From an uncultured Collinsella sp. (lineage in GTDB: Bacteria; Actinomycetota; Coriobacteriia; Coriobacteriales; Coriobacteriaceae): a stretch of 37,899 nt of DNA. The translations under genes were made by a program, and so were the position numbers. The notes under the pieces are model-generated. The model worked only from the letters and a program-made list of their open reading frames with translations, was not told the DNA's origin and ran no database searches. Shown here one piece after another: positions 1 through 6,745 of the stretch (the stretch's first letter is position 1; the number at the start of each line of letters is the position of its first letter). Location: contig CAAENB010000059.1 in the NCBI GenBank assembly GCA_900757235.1, positions 1 to 37,899 on the forward strand. Reading direction: 5' to 3'.

Positions 1-25
1 CCCGTAAATGTCGATGCCCGAAGGC

Positions 26-934
26 TTACTTGCGCATCAATCCGCCGCGCTCGTCGATGGCGTCCCAGAAGGCATCGGCAAAGCGGGGGTCGCTTGCAGC
101 CATGAGGGCGTTGGTGGCCATCCAGCCAGAGGGAGTGCCGGTGTCGTAGCCCGACAGCGGGTCGATGACGACGGCGTACATGGCCTCGCGGTCGAGCGAA
201 CGGGCCATGGCGTCGGTGAGTTGGATCTCGCCGCCCTTGCCGGCCTGCTGATCTGCCAGCAGGTCCATGACCAGCGGGCTCAGCAGGTAGCGACCGACGA
301 TGTACAGGTTGGACGGAGCAGCCTCGGGAGCGGGCTTCTCGACCAGACCGCCGATACGCCAGACAGCGCCCGGCTCGGCATCGGCAACGTCCTCGGCGCC
401 CTCGAGCGAACCGACGCGCTCGCCGGCGATAACACCGTAGCGGCTGACTTCCTCGGGCGAGCAAGCAGCGACGGCGATAACCGAAGCGCCACCGTGCTCC
501 TTGGAAACGGCGAGCATCTTGTCGCAGATGTCGCGGTTAGGTACAACGTAGTCGCCCAGAAGAACCAGGAAGTTCTCCCCTGCCACGGCGTCGGCAGCAG
601 AGCGAATAGCATGGCCGAGGCCCTTGGGCTCGTACTGATAACGGAAGTCGACCGGCATACCGCCAGCGTGGGCGACGGCATCGGCATAGGCGTTCTTGCC
701 GCGCTCGCGCAGCAGGTTCTCGAGCGAACGGTCGGGCTGGAAGTAGTTCAGCAGCTCGGGCTTGCCGGGCGAGGTAACGATGATGGCGTCGTCGACCTCC
801 TCGGGGTCGAGTGCCTCCTCGACGACATACTGGATGACGGGCTTGTCGAGCACCGGCAGCATCTCTTTGGGCGTGCACTTGGTGCCAGGCAGAAAACGCG
901 TGCCAAGACCGGCGGCGGGGATGATTGCCTTCAT
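26..934 (-). CDS. galU: UTP--glucose-1-phosphate uridylyltransferase
   Basis: Makes UDP-glucose from UTP and glucose-1-phosphate in the cytoplasm, for cell-envelope glycans and galactose metabolism. The 302-residue protein opens with MKAIIPAAGLGTRFLPGTK, the nucleotide-binding loop of bacterial GalU, followed by PKEMLPVLDKPVIQY. The central VLLGDYV and VEKP segments also fit the family, and the length is normal. The start at 934 follows an AAAGGATC ribosome binding site; an open frame upstream of it has no family similarity. The gene stands alone after the rplL terminator and has its own candidate promoter. The identification is secure; the sequence alone does not exclude preference for another sugar nucleotide. 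Confidence 0.95.
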   Translation of the reverse strand: MKAIIPAAGLGTRFLPGTKCTPKEMLPVLDKPVIQYVVEEALDPEEVDDAIIVTSPGKPELLNYFQPDRSLENLLRERGKNAYADAVAHAGGMPVDFRYQYEPKGLGHAIRSAADAVAGENFLVLLGDYVVPNRDICDKMLAVSKEHGGASVIAVAACSPEEVSRYGVIAGERVGSLEGAEDVADAEPGAVWRIGGLVEKPAPEAAPSNLYIVGRYLLSPLVMDLLADQQAGKGGEIQLTDAMARSLDREAMYAVVIDPLSGYDTGTPSGWMATNALMAASDPRFADAFWDAIDERGGLMRK

Positions 935-1030
935 GTTATTCAAAGATCCTTTCGCAGGCGCAAAAGCGCCCCATGCGTGCGGCGCACAGCCGCAGACCAA
1001 ATTGCGATACCCAAGCATCTTACCGCTGGA

Positions 1031-1058
1031 ACTATATGTCGCTACAAGGCAGGGACAA
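1031..1058 (-). promoter_or_regulatory. Candidate sigma-70 promoter of galU
   Basis: On the minus strand a TTGTCC -35 box (1053-1058) and a TATAGT -10 box (1031-1036) are separated by 16 bases. They lie about 97 bases upstream of the galU start and downstream of the rplL terminator, as expected for an independent transcription unit. Confidence 0.5.
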
Positions 1059-1181
1059 TTCTTCAGCAGGTCAACGCAAATTATTGCTCGAATGGTGCAA
1101 TTTAATTGCCCAACGGCAGGACACCCGATACGACGCAAATCACAGAACATGGCAGTTTGAGCAACCGATACCGAGGGACCT

Positions 1182-1220
1182 AAAAACAAAAAAGACGGGG
1201 CTCGCAATGCGAACCCCGTC
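1182..1220 (-). terminator. Intrinsic terminator of rplJ-rplL
   Basis: A GC-rich hairpin (1194-1220, arms GACGGGG/CCCCGTC extended by further pairs) is followed on the minus strand by a T-rich tract (1182-1193). It sits 29 bases after the rplL stop codon. Confidence 0.9.
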
Positions 1221-1248
1221 TGCAAAGAAATCTGGCGAGAAAGCCTGA

Positions 1249-1626
1249 TTACTTGAGGGTGACAGCAGCGCCAGCAGCCTCGAGCTTCTCCTTGGCAGCC
1301 TCGGCGTCCTCCTTCTTGGCACCCTCGAGAACAGCCTTGGGAGCGCCCTCGACGACCTCCTTGGCCTCCTTCAGGCCAAGGTTGGTGAGCTCACGGACGG
1401 CCTTGATGACCTGGATCTTGTTGTCGCCGAAGCCCTCGAGCACGACGTCAAACTCGGTCTTCTCCTCGGCCTCAGCAGCGCCAGCAGCGGGAGCGGCGAC
1501 AACAGCGGCAGGAGCAGCGGCGGAAACGCCGAAGGTGTCCTCGATAGCCTTAACGAGCTCGGAAGCCTCGAGAAGGGTCATTTCCTTAAGAGCATCGATG
1601 ATCTCATCGGTGGTAAGCTTAGCCAT
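1249..1626 (-). CDS. rplL: 50S ribosomal protein L7/L12
   Basis: Forms the flexible stalk of the large ribosomal subunit that recruits translation GTPases. The 125-residue protein has the usual N-terminal dimerisation part (MAKLTTDEIIDALKEM), an Ala/Pro hinge near residues 38-54, and the C-terminal domain from EKTEFDVVL with the conserved KVVR-like helix region (KAVRELTNLGLKEAK). The start at 1626 follows AAAGGAC. It is the last gene of the rplJ-rplL operon. The 102-base gap after rplJ holds a small perfect hairpin (1651-1668), possibly involved in mRNA processing or in the higher L12 dosage; that role is a guess. Confidence 0.98.
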   Translation of the reverse strand: MAKLTTDEIIDALKEMTLLEASELVKAIEDTFGVSAAAPAAVVAAPAAGAAEAEEKTEFDVVLEGFGDNKIQVIKAVRELTNLGLKEAKEVVEGAPKAVLEGAKKEDAEAAKEKLEAAGAAVTLK

Positions 1627-1728
1627 TTCTAAGTCCTTTCGGTTTCCGTGCGGATGCACGGAGATCAGTTAAAACACGGCGCGAATGCGCCAGGGGTGCG
1701 GCGTTGCCGCCGCGGGTGAAAACAGCAA

Positions 1729-2250
1729 CTAGGCTGCCTTCTGCTCGGAGACCTGCTGGATCGAACGAGCGAGACCAGAGGAAACGCCGTTGACGCAGAC
1801 AGCGATGTCGCGAGCGAAACCGGAGATGAGACCGGCGATCTGGCCGAGAAGCTGATCCTTGGTGGGCAGCTCGGCGATAGCCTTAACATCATCAGCGGAA
1901 ACGGCCTTGCCGTCGGAGATACCGCCCTTGATCTCAAGGACGCCCTTGGACTTAGCAGAGAAGTCCTTAAGGGCCTTAGCGGCCTCGACCGGCTCGGACT
2001 CGTAGAACACATAAGCGACGGGGCCGGCGAGGATCTCGTCGAGCTCGGGCTGCTCCTGGTTCTTGAGAGCGATCTTGACCAGGTTGTTCTTGTAGACCTT
2101 CATCTCGGCGCCGCACTCGCGAAGCTGATGACGCAGCTCCTGAGCCTGCTTAACCGTCAGACCGTTGTAGTTGACGACGAACAGACCGGCGTTCTCGGCG
2201 ATAAGGGACTCGATCTCTGCAACCTTGTCGATTTTGTACTGCTGGGGCAT
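1729..2250 (-). CDS. rplJ: 50S ribosomal protein L10
   Basis: Base of the ribosomal stalk; binds 23S rRNA and carries the L7/L12 dimers on its C-terminal helix. The 173-residue protein begins MPQQYKIDKVAEIESLI and has the family segments VVNYNGLTVKQAQELR and YKNNLVKIAL. The C-terminal helix ends QQVSEQKAA. GGAGGTG precedes the start by seven bases. The gene is first in an operon with rplL, behind an L10-type leader with a terminator, so L10 or the L10-L12 complex probably controls its own synthesis. Confidence 0.98.
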   Translation of the reverse strand: MPQQYKIDKVAEIESLIAENAGLFVVNYNGLTVKQAQELRHQLRECGAEMKVYKNNLVKIALKNQEQPELDEILAGPVAYVFYESEPVEAAKALKDFSAKSKGVLEIKGGISDGKAVSADDVKAIAELPTKDQLLGQIAGLISGFARDIAVCVNGVSSGLARSIQQVSEQKAA

Positions 2251-2312
2251 AAATTACACCTCCTCGAATTCTTTCCGGGCACGGTCCGCCACAAGGACGT
2301 GACGGGGGCATG

Positions 2313-2352
2313 TCCAAAAAGAAAGCCCCCGCGCTGCATGAGCGACGGGGGC
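2313..2352 (-). terminator. Intrinsic terminator inside the rplJ leader
   Basis: On the minus strand a strong hairpin (2325-2352, arms GCCCCCGTCGCT/GCGCGGGGGC with a short loop) is followed by a TTTCTTTTT tract (2316-2324). It lies 63 bases before the rplJ start and directly after the L10-leader element, so it is placed to act as a regulated attenuator. Confidence 0.85.
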
Positions 2353-2369
2353 GAGAAGACATATCTACT

Positions 2370-2445
2370 CGACCACCTCGGCTGGCGGGATATCCCATTA
2401 AGCTCGCGGGCGATGCCCGTTTGCACCGGCTGTCTCTGGCAGCGG
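2370..2445 (-). ncRNA. Ribosomal protein L10 mRNA leader
   Basis: On the minus strand the two conserved halves of the L10 leader can be read: AGAGACAGCCGGTGC (within 2423-2443) and CCGCCAGCCGAGGTGG (within 2372-2388), joined through a CTTAAT segment. These match the GAAGACAG-GGTGC and CTGCCGAGGT blocks of the known L10 leader that binds L10(L12). The order promoter, leader, terminator, rplJ fits autoregulation by premature termination. Recognition is by motif only; a covariance-model score was not available. Confidence 0.8.
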
Positions 2446-2466
2446 ATTCGTGCGTGAACCGAAAGT

Positions 2467-2495
2467 ATTATGGCGGGGACCCCGGCGTCGGTCAA
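2467..2495 (-). promoter_or_regulatory. Sigma-70 promoter of rplJ-rplL
   Basis: TTGACC (2490-2495) and CATAAT (2467-2472) are separated by exactly 17 bases on the minus strand, about 20 bases before the L10 leader element. The -35 box overlaps the outer arm of the long palindrome at 2492-2697. Confidence 0.75.
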
Positions 2496-2697
2496 CGGGA
2501 AACCGGGCTGCACACAATTCCACCATCCGGCCGCGCCGCCGAAGGCCAGGCGCAAGGTTTTCGCTCGGTCAGGTCCTGAGCTCGCACGAAGAGCACATTA
2601 AGTGCTCTTCGGCTCGTGCGGAATCTGCGAAAACCTTGCGCCTGGCCTTCGGCGGCGCGGCCTGCGGTGACTTTGGGGCAGCCCGGTTTCCCGTTGG
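2492..2697. repeat. 206-bp near-complete palindrome with a perfect 36-bp inverted repeat
   Basis: Positions 2529-2564 are the exact reverse complement of 2627-2662 (36/36). The outer arms 2492-2511 and 2678-2697 also match in inverted form, and the centre near 2597 is a smaller hairpin (GAAGAGCAC.../GTGCTCTTC). As RNA the whole region could fold into one long rod. It lies between the end of the aminotransferase gene and the rplJ promoter, so it may terminate the former and insulate the latter. It has no T-run on either strand, so it is not a standard terminator. Confidence 0.9.
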
Positions 2698-2755
2698 CCG
2701 GCGCCCCCACTCATAAGCCTTAAGTCGGTGGGCTGATATGTTGCGTCCCTGATGG

Positions 2756-3892
2756 CTACAAGGTTGAAAGGAAGGTGGACAGGCGGCGGAGGCCTTCGTC
2801 CAGGTCTTTATCGGAAACGCAATAGCTGAGGCGGACGTGGCCTTCGGTTCCGAAGCAGTTTCCGGGAACTAGGGCAACGTTGGCCTCTTTGATGGCTTTG
2901 ATGCAGAAGTCTTCGCTGGTTAGGCCGAACTTTTTGATGCTCGGGAAAGTGTAGAAGGCTCCTGCGGGCTCTACTACGTCGAGGCCCATGGCGTTTAAGG
3001 CTGCGAGTACGCGTTCGCGGCGGGCTCGGTAGACTTTGAGCATGGGGGTTGGGTCAACGGTCAGGGCTCGGGCTGCGGCGTCCATTTCGAAGGAGACAGC
3101 ACTCGATACTAAGTATTGGTGAGCCTTTGCGATCTCAGCGATGACGGGGGCTGCGGCTGCGAGCCAACCCAAGCGCCAGCCGGTCATGGCCCAGGGCTTG
3201 GAGAAGCTCTCGATGACCACCGTCTGGTCGCGCAGCTCCGGATGGCGCTGGGCAAAGCGCTCGTAGCCATCCACATAGACCAGACGGTTGTATACGTCGT
3301 CGCAGACTACGTAGATGCCCGCCTGCTCTGCCACGCGCGCCACGGCGTCGAGCGACGCCGTGTTGAGGATGCAGCCCGTAGGATTGTTGGGCGAGCAGAT
3401 AACGATGGCCTTGGTCGCCGGGGTCACACAGGCGCGAAGCGCATCCTCGTCAATCTGAAATTGCGCAGGCTCCGTATCCAAAAAGACCGCTTTGGCGTGA
3501 TTGGCTACGACGATGCTCTCGTACAGGCCAAAGGCCGGCGTGGGAATAATGACCTCGTCGCCGGGGTTGAGCATAGCCATGAATGTTGCCGACAGGGCCT
3601 CGGTCGCGCCGTCGGTCAGGATGACCTCGTCGGCCGAAAACATAAGGCCCGCGTCCCCCATGTAGGCAGATAACGCCTCGCGCAGGGCGGGGCGACCGTT
3701 ATTGGGCGGATAGTGCGTGTCACCGCGGTCCAGTGCGGCGGTCACCTCGGCACTAATCACATCGGGCGTGGGAAAATCGGGCTCGCCAAGCGCAAGCGCG
3801 ATGCATCCCGGGTGCTGAGCGGCGAGTGCGTTAATCCGACGGATGCCGGAGGGCTTGAGCGTGGCAAGCGAGGTATTCATGGGCAGACGCAT
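2756..3892 (-). CDS. Class I/II PLP-dependent aminotransferase
   Basis: Fold-type I aminotransferase of the AspC/PatA kind, moving an amino group from an amino acid to a 2-oxo acid in the cytoplasm. The 378-residue protein shows the N-terminal LALGEPDFPTP, the cofactor-contact segment SPNNPTG near 166-172, CDDVYNRLVY, and the PLP lysine near residue 232 in SFSKPWAMTGWRLGW. A C-terminal RLSYCVSD provides the expected carboxylate-binding Arg. The start at 3892 follows AAAGGAA; a second ATG at 3880 is possible. It is a single gene, divergent from the unknown gene at 3985. The substrate cannot be read from sequence; aspartate or aromatic amino acids are likeliest. Confidence 0.9.
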   Translation of the reverse strand: MRLPMNTSLATLKPSGIRRINALAAQHPGCIALALGEPDFPTPDVISAEVTAALDRGDTHYPPNNGRPALREALSAYMGDAGLMFSADEVILTDGATEALSATFMAMLNPGDEVIIPTPAFGLYESIVVANHAKAVFLDTEPAQFQIDEDALRACVTPATKAIVICSPNNPTGCILNTASLDAVARVAEQAGIYVVCDDVYNRLVYVDGYERFAQRHPELRDQTVVIESFSKPWAMTGWRLGWLAAAAPVIAEIAKAHQYLVSSAVSFEMDAAARALTVDPTPMLKVYRARRERVLAALNAMGLDVVEPAGAFYTFPSIKKFGLTSEDFCIKAIKEANVALVPGNCFGTEGHVRLSYCVSDKDLDEGLRRLSTFLSTL

Positions 3893-3984
3893 GGCGTTCC
3901 TTTCGTAAGGGTTGCACTAGGATAGCGCGCCCAGCGCCACCAGACGGTGTAACCTAAACGGAAACGAGCCGGAAAGGAGATGGC

Positions 3985-4647
3985 ATGGAGACGACCGCGC
4001 GCGGCGATGTACCAAAAACACTGCACACCATTGCGTATATCAGTATTCCCAAGAGCGCCGATCTTGATTTTTTGCTCTGGGACCTGCAGGATGCCATCGC
4101 CGCCTATGCTCAACTTTCCGGCACCGCACTCCCCCGCCCGGTCGACTTGAAGGCAAATGACGCCGGCAGCGTTGCCGATGGCATCGTGCTGGCCATTGAA
4201 GATGTGGCTGACGATGAGACGTTGACAGCTATCGAGCAGACGCTTGAGCGCTTTGGCGGTACGGGAACGCGCGTCTATGCCGCGATTCGAGCCGCACAAG
4301 AGGGCACTGAGCAGGCGCGTGGGGCCGCCGTTCGCCTGCACAAGGCATGTGAGCGCCATGACCAATTGTGGTGTGGCGGCGTTGCCATCTGCGCCGGCAG
4401 CGGCATTGCGGCGCTTCGTCGCTCCCCGCGCATGGGACTCTTGCGGCGACCGTTTTCGGAAGCGATGGATAAGCTTGTGGGTGCCGTGCGCATGGGCTGC
4501 TCAGTTGAGCACGCCCAGCTGCTCGGCGGCGGCGATGCCGGTAGCGTCAACGCCGACGGCATGGTGCGTGTCGAGCCCGCGCTGCCCGCGCCGATCTGGC
4601 ACGCCATCATCAAACGCCTCGGCGCCCATGCTCAATCAAATATCTAA
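3985..4647 (+). CDS. Conserved-looking protein of unknown function
   Basis: Not recognised. The 220-residue protein has no signal peptide or membrane segment and should be cytoplasmic. It starts at 3985 after a good GGAAAGGAG site. An alternating beta/alpha pattern is visible: a strand-like LHTIAYISI near residue 13, GIVLAIEDV near 67, and a Gly-rich WCGGVAICAGSGIAAL near 130 followed by SPRMGLLRRPFSEAMDKL. The last region loosely recalls flavodoxin-like NAD(P)H:FMN reductases, but the N-terminal phosphate-binding loop of that family is absent. The gene is divergent from the aminotransferase and ends one base before the convergent DNA glycosylase stop codon. Confidence 0.7.
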   Translation: METTARGDVPKTLHTIAYISIPKSADLDFLLWDLQDAIAAYAQLSGTALPRPVDLKANDAGSVADGIVLAIEDVADDETLTAIEQTLERFGGTGTRVYAAIRAAQEGTEQARGAAVRLHKACERHDQLWCGGVAICAGSGIAALRRSPRMGLLRRPFSEAMDKLVGAVRMGCSVEHAQLLGGGDAGSVNADGMVRVEPALPAPIWHAIIKRLGAHAQSNI

Positions 4648-4648
4648 A

Positions 4649-5212
4649 TTAGAGAGCAGCCCAGTCAACTGCCTCGCGCCAGCGCTCGACAAGGCGCTCA
4701 AGACGCCAAGCCGCATTGGCAGGACTTGTCGAGGGCAGGACGATGGCGGGCAGCCCGGTGCGTTCTTGTAGATAGCGCTTGTAGAGCCGGCCAGCCGTAC
4801 CACCGTTGCATATCACCTGCTCAATGGGAGCTGCATCGGTAATGCGCTCGATATGTGCCGGCACAACGTTGCGAATGCTCGCGTCGCTCGAGCCCTTAAT
4901 GTCGCAGCCCTCGATTGCATCCCACAGGGCCACGCCGCCGTTCAGCAGCATGGCCCGCTTGGCGGCAATGGAGGCATCGAGCGTCGCGGGCTCACCGCTT
5001 GCCAAAGGATCACCCTCGTTGGGCGGCACAGGCACACCGAGACACGCCGCCGTGACCCGCCAAAAGCGGTTCTGCGGATTGCCATAGTAGAAGGCATTGG
5101 CACGCGAGAGCACCGAGGGAAACGACCCCAGCATCAAAACGCGCGAGCGCTCGTCAAACACGGGTTCAAACCCATGCTCAATATGTTGATAGCCCTCGTC
5201 GGACGCAGCCAT
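4649..5212 (-). CDS. DNA-deoxyinosine glycosylase, uracil-DNA glycosylase superfamily
   Basis: Probably removes hypoxanthine (deaminated adenine) from DNA as the first step of base excision repair. The 187-residue protein has the motif LMLGSFPSVLSR near residues 27-38, followed by YYGNPQNRFW. Both are characteristic of the hypoxanthine-DNA glycosylase branch of the UDG superfamily. The C-terminal LPSTSPANA is the usual final motif. It starts three bases after the stop codon of the upstream GH13 gene, so the two are very likely translated from one mRNA; the ribosome binding site (GAGGG) is weak and supports coupling. It converges with the unknown gene at 3985. Uracil or other deaminated bases remain possible substrates. 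Confidence 0.85.
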   Translation of the reverse strand: MAASDEGYQHIEHGFEPVFDERSRVLMLGSFPSVLSRANAFYYGNPQNRFWRVTAACLGVPVPPNEGDPLASGEPATLDASIAAKRAMLLNGGVALWDAIEGCDIKGSSDASIRNVVPAHIERITDAAPIEQVICNGGTAGRLYKRYLQERTGLPAIVLPSTSPANAAWRLERLVERWREAVDWAAL

Positions 5213-5215
5213 GGC

Positions 5216-6592
5216 CTAGGCCCTCAACAGATAGCGCACCTCGTAGGGCGCAAGCTCAAGGGAGCCAGCCAGCTCGACCGTGGGCACGCCATCGGCAAGC
5301 AGGTCGACAAAGGACCCGTTGAGCTCGCCGGCGCCAAAGGTGTAAGGCTCGCCCACGGCGTTCACCGCCACGAGCACCGTCGCGCCGTCACAGGCGCGCT
5401 CGAACAGCAGCTGCTTGTTCTGGATCACCACGTTGCGATAGGCACCGTAGTTGAGAGCACGGGCCGCCGCGTCGTCGGCCGAGCGAAGGTGCGCAAGCTG
5501 CGTGATGAACGCCGTCAGCTCGTTGGGCGCAGGCTCATCGAGCGCAGGTCGCAGCGCCCAGTCGCCATCGGGGCCGCCCTTTTCGCCGGCAATTCCCCAC
5601 TCGCTGCCATAGTAGACACACGGAATGCCCGGCATGCCAAAGAGCATGCCATAGGCGGGACGCAGGCACGACTTGTCGGTGAGGATGCTCGCCAGGCGCG
5701 GCACGTCGTGGTTGTCGACAAACGACAGCAGGTGTTTGCCGCGGTAGATGCACCACGGATCGCCGCCAAACTGGCGATGCAGCGAATGGGCAATCTCGAA
5801 CATGTTGACCGAGTTAAAGCTGGAGTACAGGCCCTTGTAGCACTCGTAGTTGGTGCAGGAGTCAAGCATCTCGTCGTAGACGATCTGGTTGTAGTCGCCG
5901 TGGAGCGTCTCGCCGATCAGCACAAAATCGGGCTTGAGCTCGCGGGTAAAGGTATGCAGACGACGCATGAAGTCGCGGTCGAGCATATAGGCAACGTCCA
6001 GGCGCAGGCCGTCGACGCCAAACACGTCAGCCCAACGGCGCACGGACTCGAGCAGGTAATCGACCACAGCGGGATTTTGCAGGTTGAGCTTCACAAGTTC
6101 AAAATGGCCTTCCCAACCCTCGTACCAAAAGCCGTCGCCATAGCAGGAGTCGCCGTCAAAGCTAATGTGGAACCAGTCCTTGTACGGCGAGTCCCACTTA
6201 CGCTCCTGCACATCACGGAAGGCCCAGAAGCCGCGGCCGACGTGGTTGAAGACCGCATCGAGCACCACACGGATGCCATGGGCGTGCAGCGTCTCGCATA
6301 CGGCGGCAAAATCGGCATCCCCGCCCAGGCGGCGGTCGACATGGCGCAGGCTGCGCGTATCATAGCCGTGGCTGTCGGATTCGAGCGGCGGGTTGATGAG
6401 CACAGCGCCAACGCCGAGTTCTTGCAGGTAGTCAGCCCATTGGGCGATCTTCATGATGGGCGCATCGGGGTCGGGCGCAGCGTTGGCAGCCTGGGCGAGT
6501 TCATCCTCGGCAACGGGAGCGGCGTTTTCGCGCGGAGCTCCGCAAAAGCCCAGCGGATAGATCTGATAGAACGTCGTCTCGTATGCCCACAT
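5216..6592 (-). CDS. GH13 alpha-amylase-family glycosidase
   Basis: Cytoplasmic retaining alpha-glucan hydrolase; it has no signal peptide. All four GH13 regions are visible in 458 residues: DAVFNH (112-117), GLRLDVAY with nucleophile Asp199, GETLHG with acid/base Glu228, and FVDNHD with stabiliser Asp296. The compact length and the N-terminal WAYETTFYQIYPLGF resemble cyclomaltodextrinase/neopullulanase-like intracellular enzymes that act on imported maltodextrins. The start at 6592 follows GGGAGGT. It is the first gene of a pair with the DNA glycosylase. No transporter or sugar-binding protein is adjacent, so the physiological substrate is open. Confidence 0.9.
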   Translation of the reverse strand: MWAYETTFYQIYPLGFCGAPRENAAPVAEDELAQAANAAPDPDAPIMKIAQWADYLQELGVGAVLINPPLESDSHGYDTRSLRHVDRRLGGDADFAAVCETLHAHGIRVVLDAVFNHVGRGFWAFRDVQERKWDSPYKDWFHISFDGDSCYGDGFWYEGWEGHFELVKLNLQNPAVVDYLLESVRRWADVFGVDGLRLDVAYMLDRDFMRRLHTFTRELKPDFVLIGETLHGDYNQIVYDEMLDSCTNYECYKGLYSSFNSVNMFEIAHSLHRQFGGDPWCIYRGKHLLSFVDNHDVPRLASILTDKSCLRPAYGMLFGMPGIPCVYYGSEWGIAGEKGGPDGDWALRPALDEPAPNELTAFITQLAHLRSADDAAARALNYGAYRNVVIQNKQLLFERACDGATVLVAVNAVGEPYTFGAGELNGSFVDLLADGVPTVELAGSLELAPYEVRYLLRA

Positions 6593-6666
6593 AGCAACCT
6601 CCCGGTAAGCTCAACACAACGATATCCATTGTATGCCCGGCTTGTATCCTCTCCCCCAAAATAAGT

Positions 6667-6727
6667 TGCGGTGAAATAATTCCTGCTTGGGCCTTCAGAG
6701 GCCTTAAACAGGAGCTATTCCACCGCA
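6667..6727. repeat. 61-bp imperfect palindrome
   Basis: TGCGGTG (6667-6673) pairs with the CACCGCA end (6721-6727). ATTCCTG pairs with CAGGAG, and the core is GGCCT-TCAG-AGGCC, giving a nearly continuous stem with small bulges. It lies 19 bases beyond the stop codon of the MFS gene (minus strand) and before the GH13 gene. It may end MFS transcription, although no clear T-run follows. It looks like a dispersed hairpin unit rather than a gene-specific site. Confidence 0.8.
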
Positions 6728-6745
6728 GCTGATGAGGGGACGTGA

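Noticed and set aside
4853..6664. 603-codon open frame on the plus strand opposite the GH13 and glycosylase genes
   Set aside because: It is antisense to two clear genes. Such long frames are common opposite GC-rich codons; the translation has no family likeness and a composition rich in His, Arg and Val typical of shadows.
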